A DNA stretch of 64,000 nt from assembly GCF_022539665.2 (NCBI RefSeq), contig NC_081340.1:1736001-1800000 (forward strand). Reading direction: 5' to 3'. Both the position numbers and the translations under genes were made by a program. Source of the stretch: Daphnia carinata. Taxonomy: Eukaryota > Arthropoda > Branchiopoda > Diplostraca > Daphniidae. Under the pieces are notes generated by a model. That model made no database searches. It saw nothing but the letters and a program-made list of their open reading frames with translations, and was not told the DNA's origin. This document shows, one piece after another, positions 35,113-46,600 of the stretch (its first letter is position 1; the number at the start of each line of letters is the position of its first letter).

Positions 35113-36601
35113 TTAGTGAAAGAAATAGCATTGGATGGAAAGTACGCTCACAAGGAATAACGTTAAACACGATGAATCAACGATTGGTATGGCCGAATTC
35201 GGAATAGGAATACTCGTTTCTTCTGTTATCCAATTTACGTAGTTTCGAATGCGAGTGAACCCAGATGGCAGGCTGTTTTCACATCCCGCCGCCGCAAAGA
35301 AAGATGCAACTCCAATCTGAGTAAAACTTCCATCAGCGTTCATGTACCCCATAGGCCCACCGTTATCACTCTGCATACGTATATAATGAAAAGATTAGAC
35401 CAATGACCTTGTATATTTTTCTTATTCAAAAATCATACCGGACAGATTCCTCGACCTCCAGCTCCACTGCTGCAAATAATGTTGTCAGTCACGACATTCC
35501 CATAGGTTGCATAACATTCGGAATTGCTAATGACGGTAGTTGTCGTTTCTCGTAAAACTGGACTCAATGGTCCCACTGCTCCAGCTATGCAAAACAAAAA
35601 CACGTCAGGTTTAAAGGCGTGGCATTTAAATGATAATGGTGTTAGTAATTAACTTACAGCCTGAAGTTCTTCCCCACCCAGTAAGGTAAACAGTATCGCC
35701 ATTATGGTTAGGATCGTTGGTAGATGGTAAACAAATCGGTTTGATGTAAGCTATTATTTAAGGGTTTGTACAAAACTTGATTGAGTAATAGTTATTTAAC
35801 TTAAATGATTGATTACAGGTGAAGTTGACAGGGACGGGCAATTTGATGAGGGCGATGTCACCATTCAGAGTCTGAGCATTCCAACTGGGATGCTTTTTGT
35901 AATCGGTGGTAGTGAGCATGACTCTTTGCCATTCATTGGTAGCAGTTATATCGTGAGCACCAAGATAGACCTTGATTAACGACGCCCTAGTTATTGAAAA
36001 AGGAATATCAGGGAATATAATTTCAGAGGTAGAACTTGTGACGTCGAAAATCATGTTATGTCGTATGGGTACTAACCCATCAAGGCAGTTGGCCGCGGTT
36101 AAAATCCACTGATTGCTGATTAAGGTGCCACCGCAGACGTACTCTTCTAATACAGGCCAATCTTGTGAAATTTGCAAAAATGCCTGCCATGGGTATTCAT
36201 TAGGAGTGGCCACATTTCCTCCGGCAATCTTTCCCGCCAGTAACGGTTGGTTTTTCTTTCCACATGTTGCATCTTATTATTTTATCAAATAATAATGTTT
36301 ATTTTACATAGTATATGAAATAGTACGAAAAAACAAACCTCTAAGAAGTGGTGGGTTGGCCAATGGTGTCAGCACATTAGGCTGAAACAACGTAAAATTG
36401 CTGTATGTTCGTTCTTGGACAGCGCTCAAAGCTTGCTAAAATTGCATCACAATTGAAAATTAAATCTCGTGTTCAAAAACCGCGATAGAAAACAATGCTA
36501 GAGCTAAGTTATACTCAATTTATTACCTTATTGCCCGTCGCTAGTGAAACACACAATCCAAGAGCACTGGCTGCGAGACACAAGTAAAGAAAATTTTTCA
36601 T
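35113..36601 (-). CDS. Chymotrypsin-fold serine protease homologue, catalytically dead
   Basis: Exons 36527-36601, 36339-36435, 35817-36272, 35658-35750, 35439-35584 and 35113-35370; 374 residues. A signal peptide (MKNFLYLCLAAS...) and a 45-residue pro-region precede the protease domain, which starts KIAGGNVATPNEYPWQA. The catalytic His is Asn (LTAANC), the Asp is kept (GDIALIKL), and the Ser is Asn (CPSDNGGPM instead of the usual GDSGGP). The oxyanion Gly residues and the Cys framework (CGGTLI, TGWG) remain. It ends in a hydrophobic segment (LTLFLVSVLSIQ) that could be a GPI-anchor signal or membrane tail. Such homologues act as cofactors or regulators in arthropod immune and clotting cascades. 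TATA at 36661. Confidence 0.85.
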
Positions 36602-36639
36602 GTTGAATTCGTTTCCCTTGGCTCAAACAAGAAAAGCGT

Positions 36640-36668
36640 ACTGAATCGAAATAGAACTGCGTTTTATA
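36640..36668 (-). promoter_or_regulatory. Core promoter of the protease homologue
   Basis: TATAAAAC (36661-36668) with an initiator TTCAGTA (36639-36645) about 25 bases downstream and the ATG 39 bases after that. Confidence 0.55.
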
Positions 36669-37292
36669 GGGTTGACTTACTTAAGTGGTCAAAGCTGATA
36701 AGATGAATGTTACCGGAACTCGGTGGTACTTCAGCGTCATGTTCCGGTTTCTTGATTATGAACTGTTAATGTGATTGTGTAAAAAATCGAGCCGACTTCT
36801 CACGAAAGTCAACATACATGAAAGCACTCAGCTTTGAAAGGCCGGTTACTTTAATTCACCTTTATCATGGGTTGAACAAGTTTTCTCATTTTACGAGTTT
36901 GATGTGCAATCATTTCCGGTGATAAAACTGTGGCTCTCTGCATGCGACAAGGACCGACATAGAGTTGATACCAGATGACGAGTCTAAGTAGATACCTTGT
37001 TACAAGAAGAATATGTAATTTGTGGCCTTAAAAAAAACGAAATAAAAAAAGGATAAAGAAAACAGAAAAGAAATAACAAGTGTCATTCATCAACCACTGC
37101 ACATGGTCGCCAATATTAGTAGATATTTACACGAAAATTTTTTTGGGAGTAAACAACTATGATGAAATGATTGCATTGAACTCAATTAGTATTTATATGA
37201 TAATATATGTTATGGAGCATCCCCGCGCCCATATTTACTTCCTATTTACGATTTTTCTAGATATCTAGAAGCAAATGGACGCAAAATTGCAT

Positions 37293-37379
37293 CCGTCGAT
37301 AGCTCAGTTGGTAGAGCGGTGGACTGTAGAATTAAATAATGAAATCCATAGGTCGCTGGTTCAACTCCGGCTCGACGGA
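37293..37379 (+). tRNA. tRNA-Tyr(GUA) with a 14-base intron
   Basis: Acceptor CCGTCGA/TCGACGG; A box AGCTCAGTTGGTAGAGC; anticodon in ACTGTAG; T arm GCTGGTTCAACTCCGGC. The AT-rich intron lies at 37330-37343, just 3' of the anticodon, as is standard for eukaryotic tRNA-Tyr. Confidence 0.94.
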
Positions 37380-37531
37380 AGTTTATTTTTTCTTTTTTTT
37401 ACTGAAATACGTCTCGCGATTCATTTATTTTGTAAATAAGCAGTTCCTTTTAAAGTCTACTTCCGACAAATCTCCAAGATTACTTTAAATTTTAGTGATG
37501 TACAAAGAGCATTAATTGGAAACAGCTTACT

Positions 37532-39697
37532 ATGGAGGTGCAGCCAGCTAATGTACAGGTAAATCATAAATTTAACTACCTTGTGTACTTACCATTAACT
37601 TCTTTGAAATGGTTCCAGACGCAGATCTTTCAGAACAATTTTCTTCTATTTTCACCGTAGGTAAATGTTTTCTGCATAATCCTCAAAACCTACTTATGTA
37701 CCCCTTCCCCCTCTCGAATGAACTTTCCCTTTTTGCTGTCCACTCCTTCCCCAATTTGTAAATGGAAAACTTTTGTTTTCTAGCCATTATTTTTTTGCAA
37801 AGAGGGTTATCTCTAACTGTAAGTCAGAACGCGTGGTTTAGAATATTGTTTGTCCCATAATAGAAGGTAAAACATTTCATCAGGAAGTGGCTTCAAGTAC
37901 GTGTTTAGAAGAAGATTTCGACGTTTCTACGTAGTCTGTGTAAGGTCAGATATTCTTTGCCATATCGTTCGCAATCATGAAAGACTAGCATACAAGTAGG
38001 AAAATTAGGAAATACGTAGTCCTAAATCTATTTTCTTAAGCGTATTATTCAATAGTTTTAAAACTAGATATTGCAAATTTCGGTTCTTAAGTTCACGCGT
38101 TAGCAATTTCCATTTGACAATTGGCATCTTGGCATTTAAATATATTTATCTTAAAACTATATTTTGCACTAGAGCAACTGCTAATACGTTCGGATAGTTG
38201 TATTTTTGAACGAAATATTTTTTCTGAAACAATTTAATGTTTTAATATATCTCCCTTGAGAAAACCACCTTGAAACCGTATTCTATAATAAAAATTTTAT
38301 TGATAACAAAAATAATAGATTGAAAAAATTATGCTACAATATTCCAATCTAGTGTTTGTGTGAAAATCAACTTTGGCACATCTTTGTGGTATTGCAGTTT
38401 TACCGAAATTCATTCACGAATCATTATTGATTAACAAAAGATATTTGATTGTTGTTAGATTTCCATAAATGTTCAAGGTAACAAAATTATTTATATAACA
38501 TTTTGATCCTTTGAATCCTGAGATACCTTTGTTTCATAGCAACTGGAGATAGCCATGATGGAAGATTCAGTAATTTTTAAAAATATGATTTGTCCTAAAA
38601 GTATGCTGTCATCCATTTCTGTTGTATTTCAGGTTCAAAGCACTCGAAGTATGAGGCAGTGCCCAATCTGTTCAGAGGTACAATATAGCTGTTCAACTGT
38701 AAACTCTTATCTTTGTTTTACATGCCCAACTACATATCATAATACAATGTTGTTGGGTGCTTTCAGGTGGTGGGCAACAAGAGGCAACATATAGATATGC
38801 ATTACGGGATAGAATTTGACCACCAATGTCGATATTGTGACAAAGTTAGTTTGTTTTCTTTTCTTCAGCTTCACCACTCTTGCTGTGTGGAAATGGTCAT
38901 AGTTTATTGTTTTAGCATTTTTTAAACTTTTAAGCTTTAGGTTTGAACAATATGCCCAAATGTTTAAATCTTGTTTATGGTAGATATTTGCTCATCCAGG
39001 CAATCTTCGGACCCATGAACGCGTCCATTTAGAGACCGTTCAGGACAAGTCGGTGAAAAATCTCTCAACATTTCATGTGAACAGCCTCATGATTTTATTT
39101 TAATTTAGGTAGTCGCAGCATTCACTTCTGAGGAGGAATGGCCGTATAAATGCAAATTTTGCCCAAAAGTAAAGCCTTGCCTTAAAATTAATAGTGATCT
39201 CAAATCAAAGGTTTTGTCCATTCAGAGATTTCGTTTTTCGTCTCGATTAATGGAACATACCACAATCCATTCAAAAGAACGTCCGTATACTTGCCTATAT
39301 TGCCCTAAGGTAAATCAAGTATATCCAGTGTTATTAGTTTAAGGTAAGTTATTAACAAGTCACAATTTCGATTAAAGACATTCAAAAATGCCTATTCGGT
39401 ATGGGAGCATTTAGCAAATACCCACTCAACGCACAATTCTACTCAAGTGAATAAAATGAATCTCCCGAAAGCTGAAATTAAAAGCTCGTTGAAGGTAAAT
39501 ATTTTCCTATTACAAATTATTTTACGATTCTATCGTTCGGCATTTTTTCGCAAAAGACAAAAGCTATTCACACGATGAAGGTAAAAGGATACCCGCGCGA
39601 AATCAGATATACATTACCAGCATCAATGAAGAATGCCAACCTGTGTCCGAGAGTAGTTCTTTCACGATCCCTGACTGAAGTCCTTAATAAAATGTAG
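37532..39697 (+). CDS. C2H2 zinc-finger protein with intron-split fingers
   Basis: Well-supported exons: 38540-38677, 38767-38844, 38984-39052, 39109-39168, 39226-39309, 39378-39494 and 39557-39697, all phase 0. A small exon 37532-37558 (MEVQPANVQ) joins 38540 in frame and is the likely start; MMEDS at 38555 is an alternative. Four fingers: CPICSE | VVGNKRQHIDMH, HQCRYCDK | IFAHPGNLRTHERVH, YKCKFCPK | RFRFSSRLMEHTTIH and YTCLYCPK | TFKNAYSVWEHLANTH. An intron falls at the same place in every finger, directly after the second Cys knuckle. The tail is basic with no recognised domain. Confidence 0.75.
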
Positions 39698-40157
39698 ATG
39701 TGGCACTCGGTAGGTCAAACTGTATCAGGTGTACATCCGATAGTGATAAGAATTTTATCACATGTTGCGCTGTACATCTCTACATTTTCAAAGATTCCCT
39801 TCAATTTGATTTGAATATTCCGTTGACCATCCATTTTGCTTTTTTCATTGCGCTTGTCTTTTGAGAAATATTTTCTGTCTTGCATTACGCATTATGTTAC
39901 AAAGAATCAAAACTGCTATAATTTCAATGTTACCTACTGTATCAAGAAATGTATTACTGAAAACTGATTTCGTTTTTCATTCCTATTTTTAGAATTGATG
40001 GATTTCAAACATTCTTCCCATCAAACCAGATTTGCGCCAGTTAGATGTGTATTTTTTCCCTATTTAAAACTTAAAAGCTACACCCTAAATATTTGAAAGA
40101 AATTTGAAAGAGAACATTAATGTCGGGAAAGAGTTCAAAGACGAGTCGATTTACGCT
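39698..40157. other. Gap between convergent zinc-finger and CPxG-globin genes
   Basis: Both neighbours end here. No gene seen. Confidence 0.6.
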
Positions 40158-40604
40158 TTAACGAGACTTGCGAATAGCAACGTCGCAAGCTCTCAAACCA
40201 TCTTTCCAGGCTTTTCTGGCTTCGGTGGAAAACAATTGTCCAAGCTCTTCCTCCATGACATTGAACATGACTTCACCAAATAATTTAAGCTCGTCGGGTT
40301 TCACGTCTTTGAAGGCGGGCGAGTTGAGGTAAGGACAGCTTTTCGGGTTTTTGCCCAGGTTGTCAATGTATGCATTGAGGCCGGCCAGGCAGGTATACGC
40401 TTGATTCAAGAAGTGATTGTTGGTGGGCAAATCAGCCAGATCGACGTCAGCAAAAGCGGCAAACTTCTTTTGGGTTTCGGGTTTCAGTTTGAAGTAACGG
40501 ATGAACGCTTTTGGTGCAATGTTTCCATTTTTCTTGGCGACTTTCCAGGTGGCCTTGATCAAAGCACGATCTTCGTCCTTCATCGAGTATTCACGTGTTT
40601 GAGG
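40158..40604 (-). CDS. Last exon: globin-fold domain without proximal histidine
   Basis: 148 residues. Helix A has LIKATWKVAKK with the invariant Trp, CD1 Phe lies in KKFAAFADVD, helix E is FLNQAYTCLAGLNAYIDNL, and the G/H region has VKPDELKLFGEVMF and ARKAWKDGL. Aligned on the V-x-P that follows helix F, the F8 position is Ser, and no His occurs between NNHF and the end. The E7 position aligns with Gln. A CPY motif sits at SCPYL just before helix F. Canonical His-ligated heme binding therefore looks lost. Confidence 0.75.
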   Translation of the reverse strand, partial: PQTREYSMKDEDRALIKATWKVAKKNGNIAPKAFIRYFKLKPETQKKFAAFADVDLADLPTNNHFLNQAYTCLAGLNAYIDNLGKNPKSCPYLNSPAFKDVKPDELKLFGEVMFNVMEEELGQLFSTEARKAWKDGLRACDVAIRKSR

Positions 40605-43600
40605 CTGAAAAAACAGTGAAAGTTTATGATGTTATTGTTTGAAATGTATCGATTCTGGTGCTGTGTACCATGACGGTATGATGGCCGTAAGGGCATTTGA
40701 CTCCCTGCTGACTGTATGGGCATTTAGATCCTTTTCTAATGTAAGGGCATTTTGATCCAACCTTAGAGTGATGGTAACTGGATGATGGTTTCTATGCAAA
40801 GATTAACGATTTGTATTAGATTTTGTTTCATACATTTAATGCCAATAATAAATGTGTTTACCTGGATTCCGAGAGGACAGCCGTTGGCGGATTTCTTAGG
40901 GGAAAAAAAGGCAAACGATCGTATGGAAATTTATTTCGATCATTTAGAGTGTTAATAGTTACCTTGAAGCCATGAGGACAACCACTAGCTGAAGCATCGT
41001 TACGCTGTATTACAAAAATAAATCAATGTCATCATGTTAATTATTTTGGGTACTAAAAATGAATTACCGTGTATCCGTAAGGGCATTTGCTTCCGGCAAC
41101 CATTTGTTTCTGTCATAAACGAAAGGTACGCTTATTACTTTGAACGATTGGTAAATGAAAAAAGTATGGGGTTCACCTTAATTCCAAATGGACAGCCATG
41201 ACCAGAACCTGAAGACTATACGATTTATGAACAAATAAATAAATGATGGAATGTTATTACAGGTAAAGTAAATTCAGAATCATCTTGACTGCATGACCTA
41301 CCCCAAAACCTAAGGGGCACTTGCCATCGGTTGATTGAGCGACCTAAAAATATTGAAAATATGATTAGTATACTCATGACTGGAGCGTGTTATCTTATTT
41401 GACTCACCGAGAATCCGAAGGGGCATTTCGAGCCTTCGACCAATCCTCGCTGAAATTCATATACGTCAGTTTAAATTTGCATCATAGTTAATTTACGCCT
41501 TTTTAATACCTTGAGCCCCAATGGGCATCCACCAGCATTTTTCTGTTAACACAAAAAACCATTTTTTTTTAGATTTGGGAAACGCTAACGCGAATGATGC
41601 CGTTAATTTTATACCTTGAATCCGTAAGGACAACCTGATGCAGCAGCTGCTTCTCTCTGTGATGAATAAAATCCAGCAATTAGTTTTTTTTTTCTTAAAA
41701 CGAAACTTGCTCTAGTGATCTAAACTTACAGTATATCCATAGGGGCATGAGGTTCCTTCCACCGATTGTTTCTATTTCAATTAAAACATTTAAAATATTT
41801 TCATACGAAACATAAAGTACCAGTATCTTCCTTCGTTTATACTATACCTTGAGTCCTAGAGGGCATCCCTTTCCGGAACCAGTTCCCTATAATATCGGAA
41901 ATAATCACATATTTGAATAAGTTGATTTCTTTTTTTCTAAAAAAAAACTAAGGTGTTGCTAAACTCACTTGGAAGCCGAGCGGGCATTTACCATCGGTGG
42001 CCGCATCTCTCTGTTAGATAGCCAACAAGTTATTTTAACTATAATTAAAATAATTTGGTTTAAATTGTAAAGGAATTGGCTCACCGTGTAACCAAAGGGA
42101 CACTTCGATCCTTCCACTAGTCCTTTCTGTAGTCCAGTTGATATAGGGTAGTTCATTAAATATTTTGACGTGATACAATCAAAAAGAAAAAAAAGAGAAT
42201 AGTGAAATAGAATGATTTACCTTAACACCAAGTGGGCATCCAGAATCAGATTTCTATTCAATAAAAAACACAAACAATTTAGTAAATTTGAGCATACTGA
42301 TCAGCTTGAATTTTTATTACAGTCCAGCCTAATTTTACCTTGAAATTGAGGGGACATCCAGGTTTGATTGCCGATGCCTGCGTCAAAGGTATATGGTTAT
42401 CACTTTCCTTTCACGTTTGGTTAGATTGAAGTGACAACTATTACAAAAACAAATTTTACTCACAGAATAGCCAAACGGGCAACGTGTGCCTTCCGTTGAC
42501 GATTGCTGGAAAATTAAAGAAAATACAGTTTAGTTAATAGCTTCATTATTATCGTTAAAGAGTTACTGAAAATCTTACCTTGAAGCCAAATGGGCACGGT
42601 TCGCCAGATCCGGTCTTCTATGATATTCAAAAGCAACGTGCGAAAATAAGAGTAAGTGCGATACATTCAAAAGAACGTTTTAAACAATGAAAATTTACGT
42701 TGAATCCGTAAGGGCAGTTTCCGTCATTGAATCCAGATTTCTGTTTCATGTAACAATTTCAATGAATGTTTTAAAATTCAATTTTTGACAAATTTAGAAA
42801 TAGTTAATCATCTACTAACCGGGTATCTGTAGGGACATCTGCTCTTGCTCTTGTAGCTGACTAATTTCTATAAAAGAAATGAGAAACAAAATCAAATGTT
42901 AGATGCTATGAAATCACGTTAAGATGATTTAAATTACCGAGTGGCTGTATGGGCATTTATGGGCAGCATCAGTTGGTTTCTAAATGTAAACAAACATTGT
43001 GATCCCTATAACTAAAAAGATTCACTATATTATCGACTTACGCTGAAGCCGTAAGGGCATCCAGAATCAGATTTCTGTAGGAAAAGAAACAAATGTTTAG
43101 TATGCAAAGTTGAAATTCGATTTTCTTCACTTTAACGCATACCTTGAAGCCATGCGGACATCCGTTTGTTGCAACATCACTTGGCTGTCAGAAAAAGAAA
43201 TGAAAACCGCTTAAAAATCATCAATTCAATATAAAATATTTTTTGGGTGAGAAATCATACGCCATATCCGTAGGGACATTTGCTTCCGGCAACCATTTGT
43301 TTCTAATAAAGAAAATAAAATCAATGAGATTCAAATGTCAAGTATTGAAGTAACTGCAATTTTTTACCTTCAGACCGTAGGGGCAGCCGTTACCAGAACC
43401 AGTTGGCTATTAACAACGAATATTAGTTTAAAAAATAGTCAGTTAGATATCACACAATTAATATGATGGCTGTAAATCACCTTGTATCCAAAAGGGCATT
43501 TGCCGTCATTAGCCTCTTCAAACTGTGCGAAAATGTGTTTCAATGTGTTGTAAATATAATGCCCATATTTTTGTTTCACGTTATTAACTTACAGTTCCGC

Positions 43601-46600
43601 CGTAGGGGCATTTCGATCCAGCAACGAGTCCCTTCTGAAAAAAAGAAATGATTCGTAGAATTAAATGATATAAAAAGTTAGTTGTTAAATGTCATATTCG
43701 TTAACAAATACCTTGATTCCTAGTGGGCATCCGGAAACGCCCTTTTTAAAGTTATGGGGACAACCTGGCGCAGCTGCGTCTTCTCGCTAAAATATGCAAA
43801 ATTAAGTTTTTGTCTGTCAACATAATTATATTTAAAGTGTAAGTTTACAGTGTATCCGAACGGGCATTGAGATCCTTCAACCAACTGACGCTGTACAAGG
43901 AAATGAACAAAAGATTCGTAACTGTTAGTGACAGCGAATGAAGTAGTTACACAAGTTTAATTAGTTGCGTACCTTGAAGCCTAAAGGACAACCTTTTCCG
44001 GTTGCGACTCCCTGAAAATGAATGATAATCCAAAACATGAAAGATTACAGACTAGAAATAGGAAAAAAAAAATTTGGAAGTTGGCCGTACAGAAAATCCA
44101 GCAGGACATTTGCCATCACCGATGGATTCCTTCTATAAATTAAAAATAATAAAAATATATTAGTGTTAGAGTTAAACGATTTAGATAGAAGTTTAGTGAC
44201 CTTGTATCCGAAGGGGCATTTTGATCCTTCGACGAGTCCTTTCTAGAAATTCACGAATCAAAAAGCAAACATATTTAGACAATGAATCACAAATCTTCTA
44301 GATGTACTCTGAATTACCTTAACACCCAATGGGCATCCTTTATCGGATTTCTAGTAAACAATAAAACATTGTAGTTTAACTAAACTCTATACAATATTCT
44401 TTAATTCACTGTGTTTGTGGCTTTGGTCTGTATTCTTTGCGAATGAAATATGTTACCTTAAAACCATAGGGACAGCCTGATTTTGAAGCCAAAGCATTCT
44501 AAAATTTAAGAAAAAGATAAATTAATATTTTTCTAATTTTCGTGAATGCTTAAAAACAGAACGGAATTCGGACGTGTTAGTAACAGACTCACATTATATC
44601 CGAATGGGCATTTTGTTCCCGCAACGGTAGATTGCTATTCCGGATCCAAAAAATTAATTAATAGTTAATATTCAAATGTATAATATTCGTAACATTGATC
44701 GGTTCCGCTGGTTTTACCTTAAAACCCCATGGACAACCAGCACCAGACCCCGTTTTCTATATGAAAATAAGGAGAAAAACGAAAGCATTTTTAGACATAA
44801 GATTATTTATAAGTTGCGCTACGTGAACATACCTTAAATCCGTGGGGACAAACTCCATCGTTGAAACCAGATTTCTGTTGGAATAAAAAGAGTAGATTAA
44901 TAGCTACTCCGATACTATTTAATATTTTTGGCACGTTTTGTTGAAATTTAAATATGAAATACTAACCGGATATCCATATGGACATTTGCTCATTTTCGAT
45001 CGGATGCCGGAGGATTTCTAAAATTCATTGAATGACGTTGTTGTAATAATGAGTCTAAAGGGATGTGATTGAAAAGAAGGTAAAATTACCATGTAGCCGT
45101 AAGGGCATTTAGTGAACGGAGCAACAGCTTTCTATTTGATTTAATAAATGAATAATAATTGAACGCTTGAAATTTCGTAGTTGGGGTGTAGGCGTAAAAC
45201 GATTCTCACGTTAAAGCCATAAGGGCATCCAGCACCATTAGCAGATTTCTTCATTTGAAGAAAAAAAAATTTATGTCAAATTTTATGAATTCATAGGAGA
45301 AAATAATTGCTATGAATACCTTGAAACCGTGTGGACAACCTTGAGCGATGGCCTTCTGTAAAATGTGAAAATTGCAAATAAGGTTAGAATCATTTTCATT
45401 TTCAATATAACAATGACAAACGTACGCTGAATCCATATGGGCATTTGGTGCCAGCAATTTGTTGTTTCTTTAAAATTCATTCAAAACACGAATTTAAGTG
45501 ATAATTATTTTAGGACTTGAGTTCTCTGTTGGCACATACTTTAATTCCAAATGGACATCCTTTTCCGAAACCGCTAGCCTATATATAAAACAAAAATCAT
45601 TCGAAACTGAGTGTTAAAGAGGCAAGGAATAAAAGATAAATACCTTAAAACCTAATGGACAAACGCCATCTTCAGCAGCTTCTCTCTACGTGCAAAATAA
45701 AAATCGAAATATTTCAGAATTAATGTGTTTTAGAAACGATTTAATTCGAATATTACAGTTCCGCCGTAGGGACACTTGGATCCTGCAACCAGTCCTTTCT
45801 GTATTATAAAACAAATTGTTTTTTAAAATGTTAAATACGGATGAATTATGAAGGTAGGCGGTTTACCTTGATACCAAGTGGACATCCTGTTGCATTTTTC
45901 TGCATCATCAAACAAGTAAAATCGACGAAATAATAAAGAAATTTAATTACACTGATTAGGGAAACGGTTCTACCTTGAAACCGAATGGGCAGCCATTCGC
46001 AATTGCATCGAGAGCCTACAGACAAATTCAGATAAGTGGTTGGCTATTATTAGATGTAGGGGATATGGTTTTACACTTACAGTGTATCCAAAGGGGCACT
46101 TAGATCCGTCCACTTGATTGCGCTGCGGCCACACGTAAAAATGTATAAATGTGAACAGAATGAGCAGTTATTTCAAATTTAAAATGAATACCTTGAAGCC
46201 AATTGGGCATCCATTTCCAGTAGAAACTCCCTACAAAGATAGCCAGTTTAAAACGATTGAAAACATCAATTAACTGGCAATGACACTTACGGAGAAACCA
46301 GCTGGGCATTTTCCGTCTCCAATCGCCTCTTTCTAATTATTATAAAAAGGGGATGTCAATAAGCTTCATTGTATCTGTAATGATTTTCAAATGCGAATAG
46401 ATTCTAATTACCTTGTATCCGTAAGGGCATTTGGATCCTTCAACTTCTTGTTTCTAAAAAAAAAAACGGATCAATTGAATAAATCAATTAACAATATCTG
46501 AATTCTTTCGAGCGGAAGGGAAATGTGGTAAACTCGATGGCTGGATTCATACCTTGATGCCGAGAGGGCATCCTTGGCTTGATTTCTGAAATATCAAATA

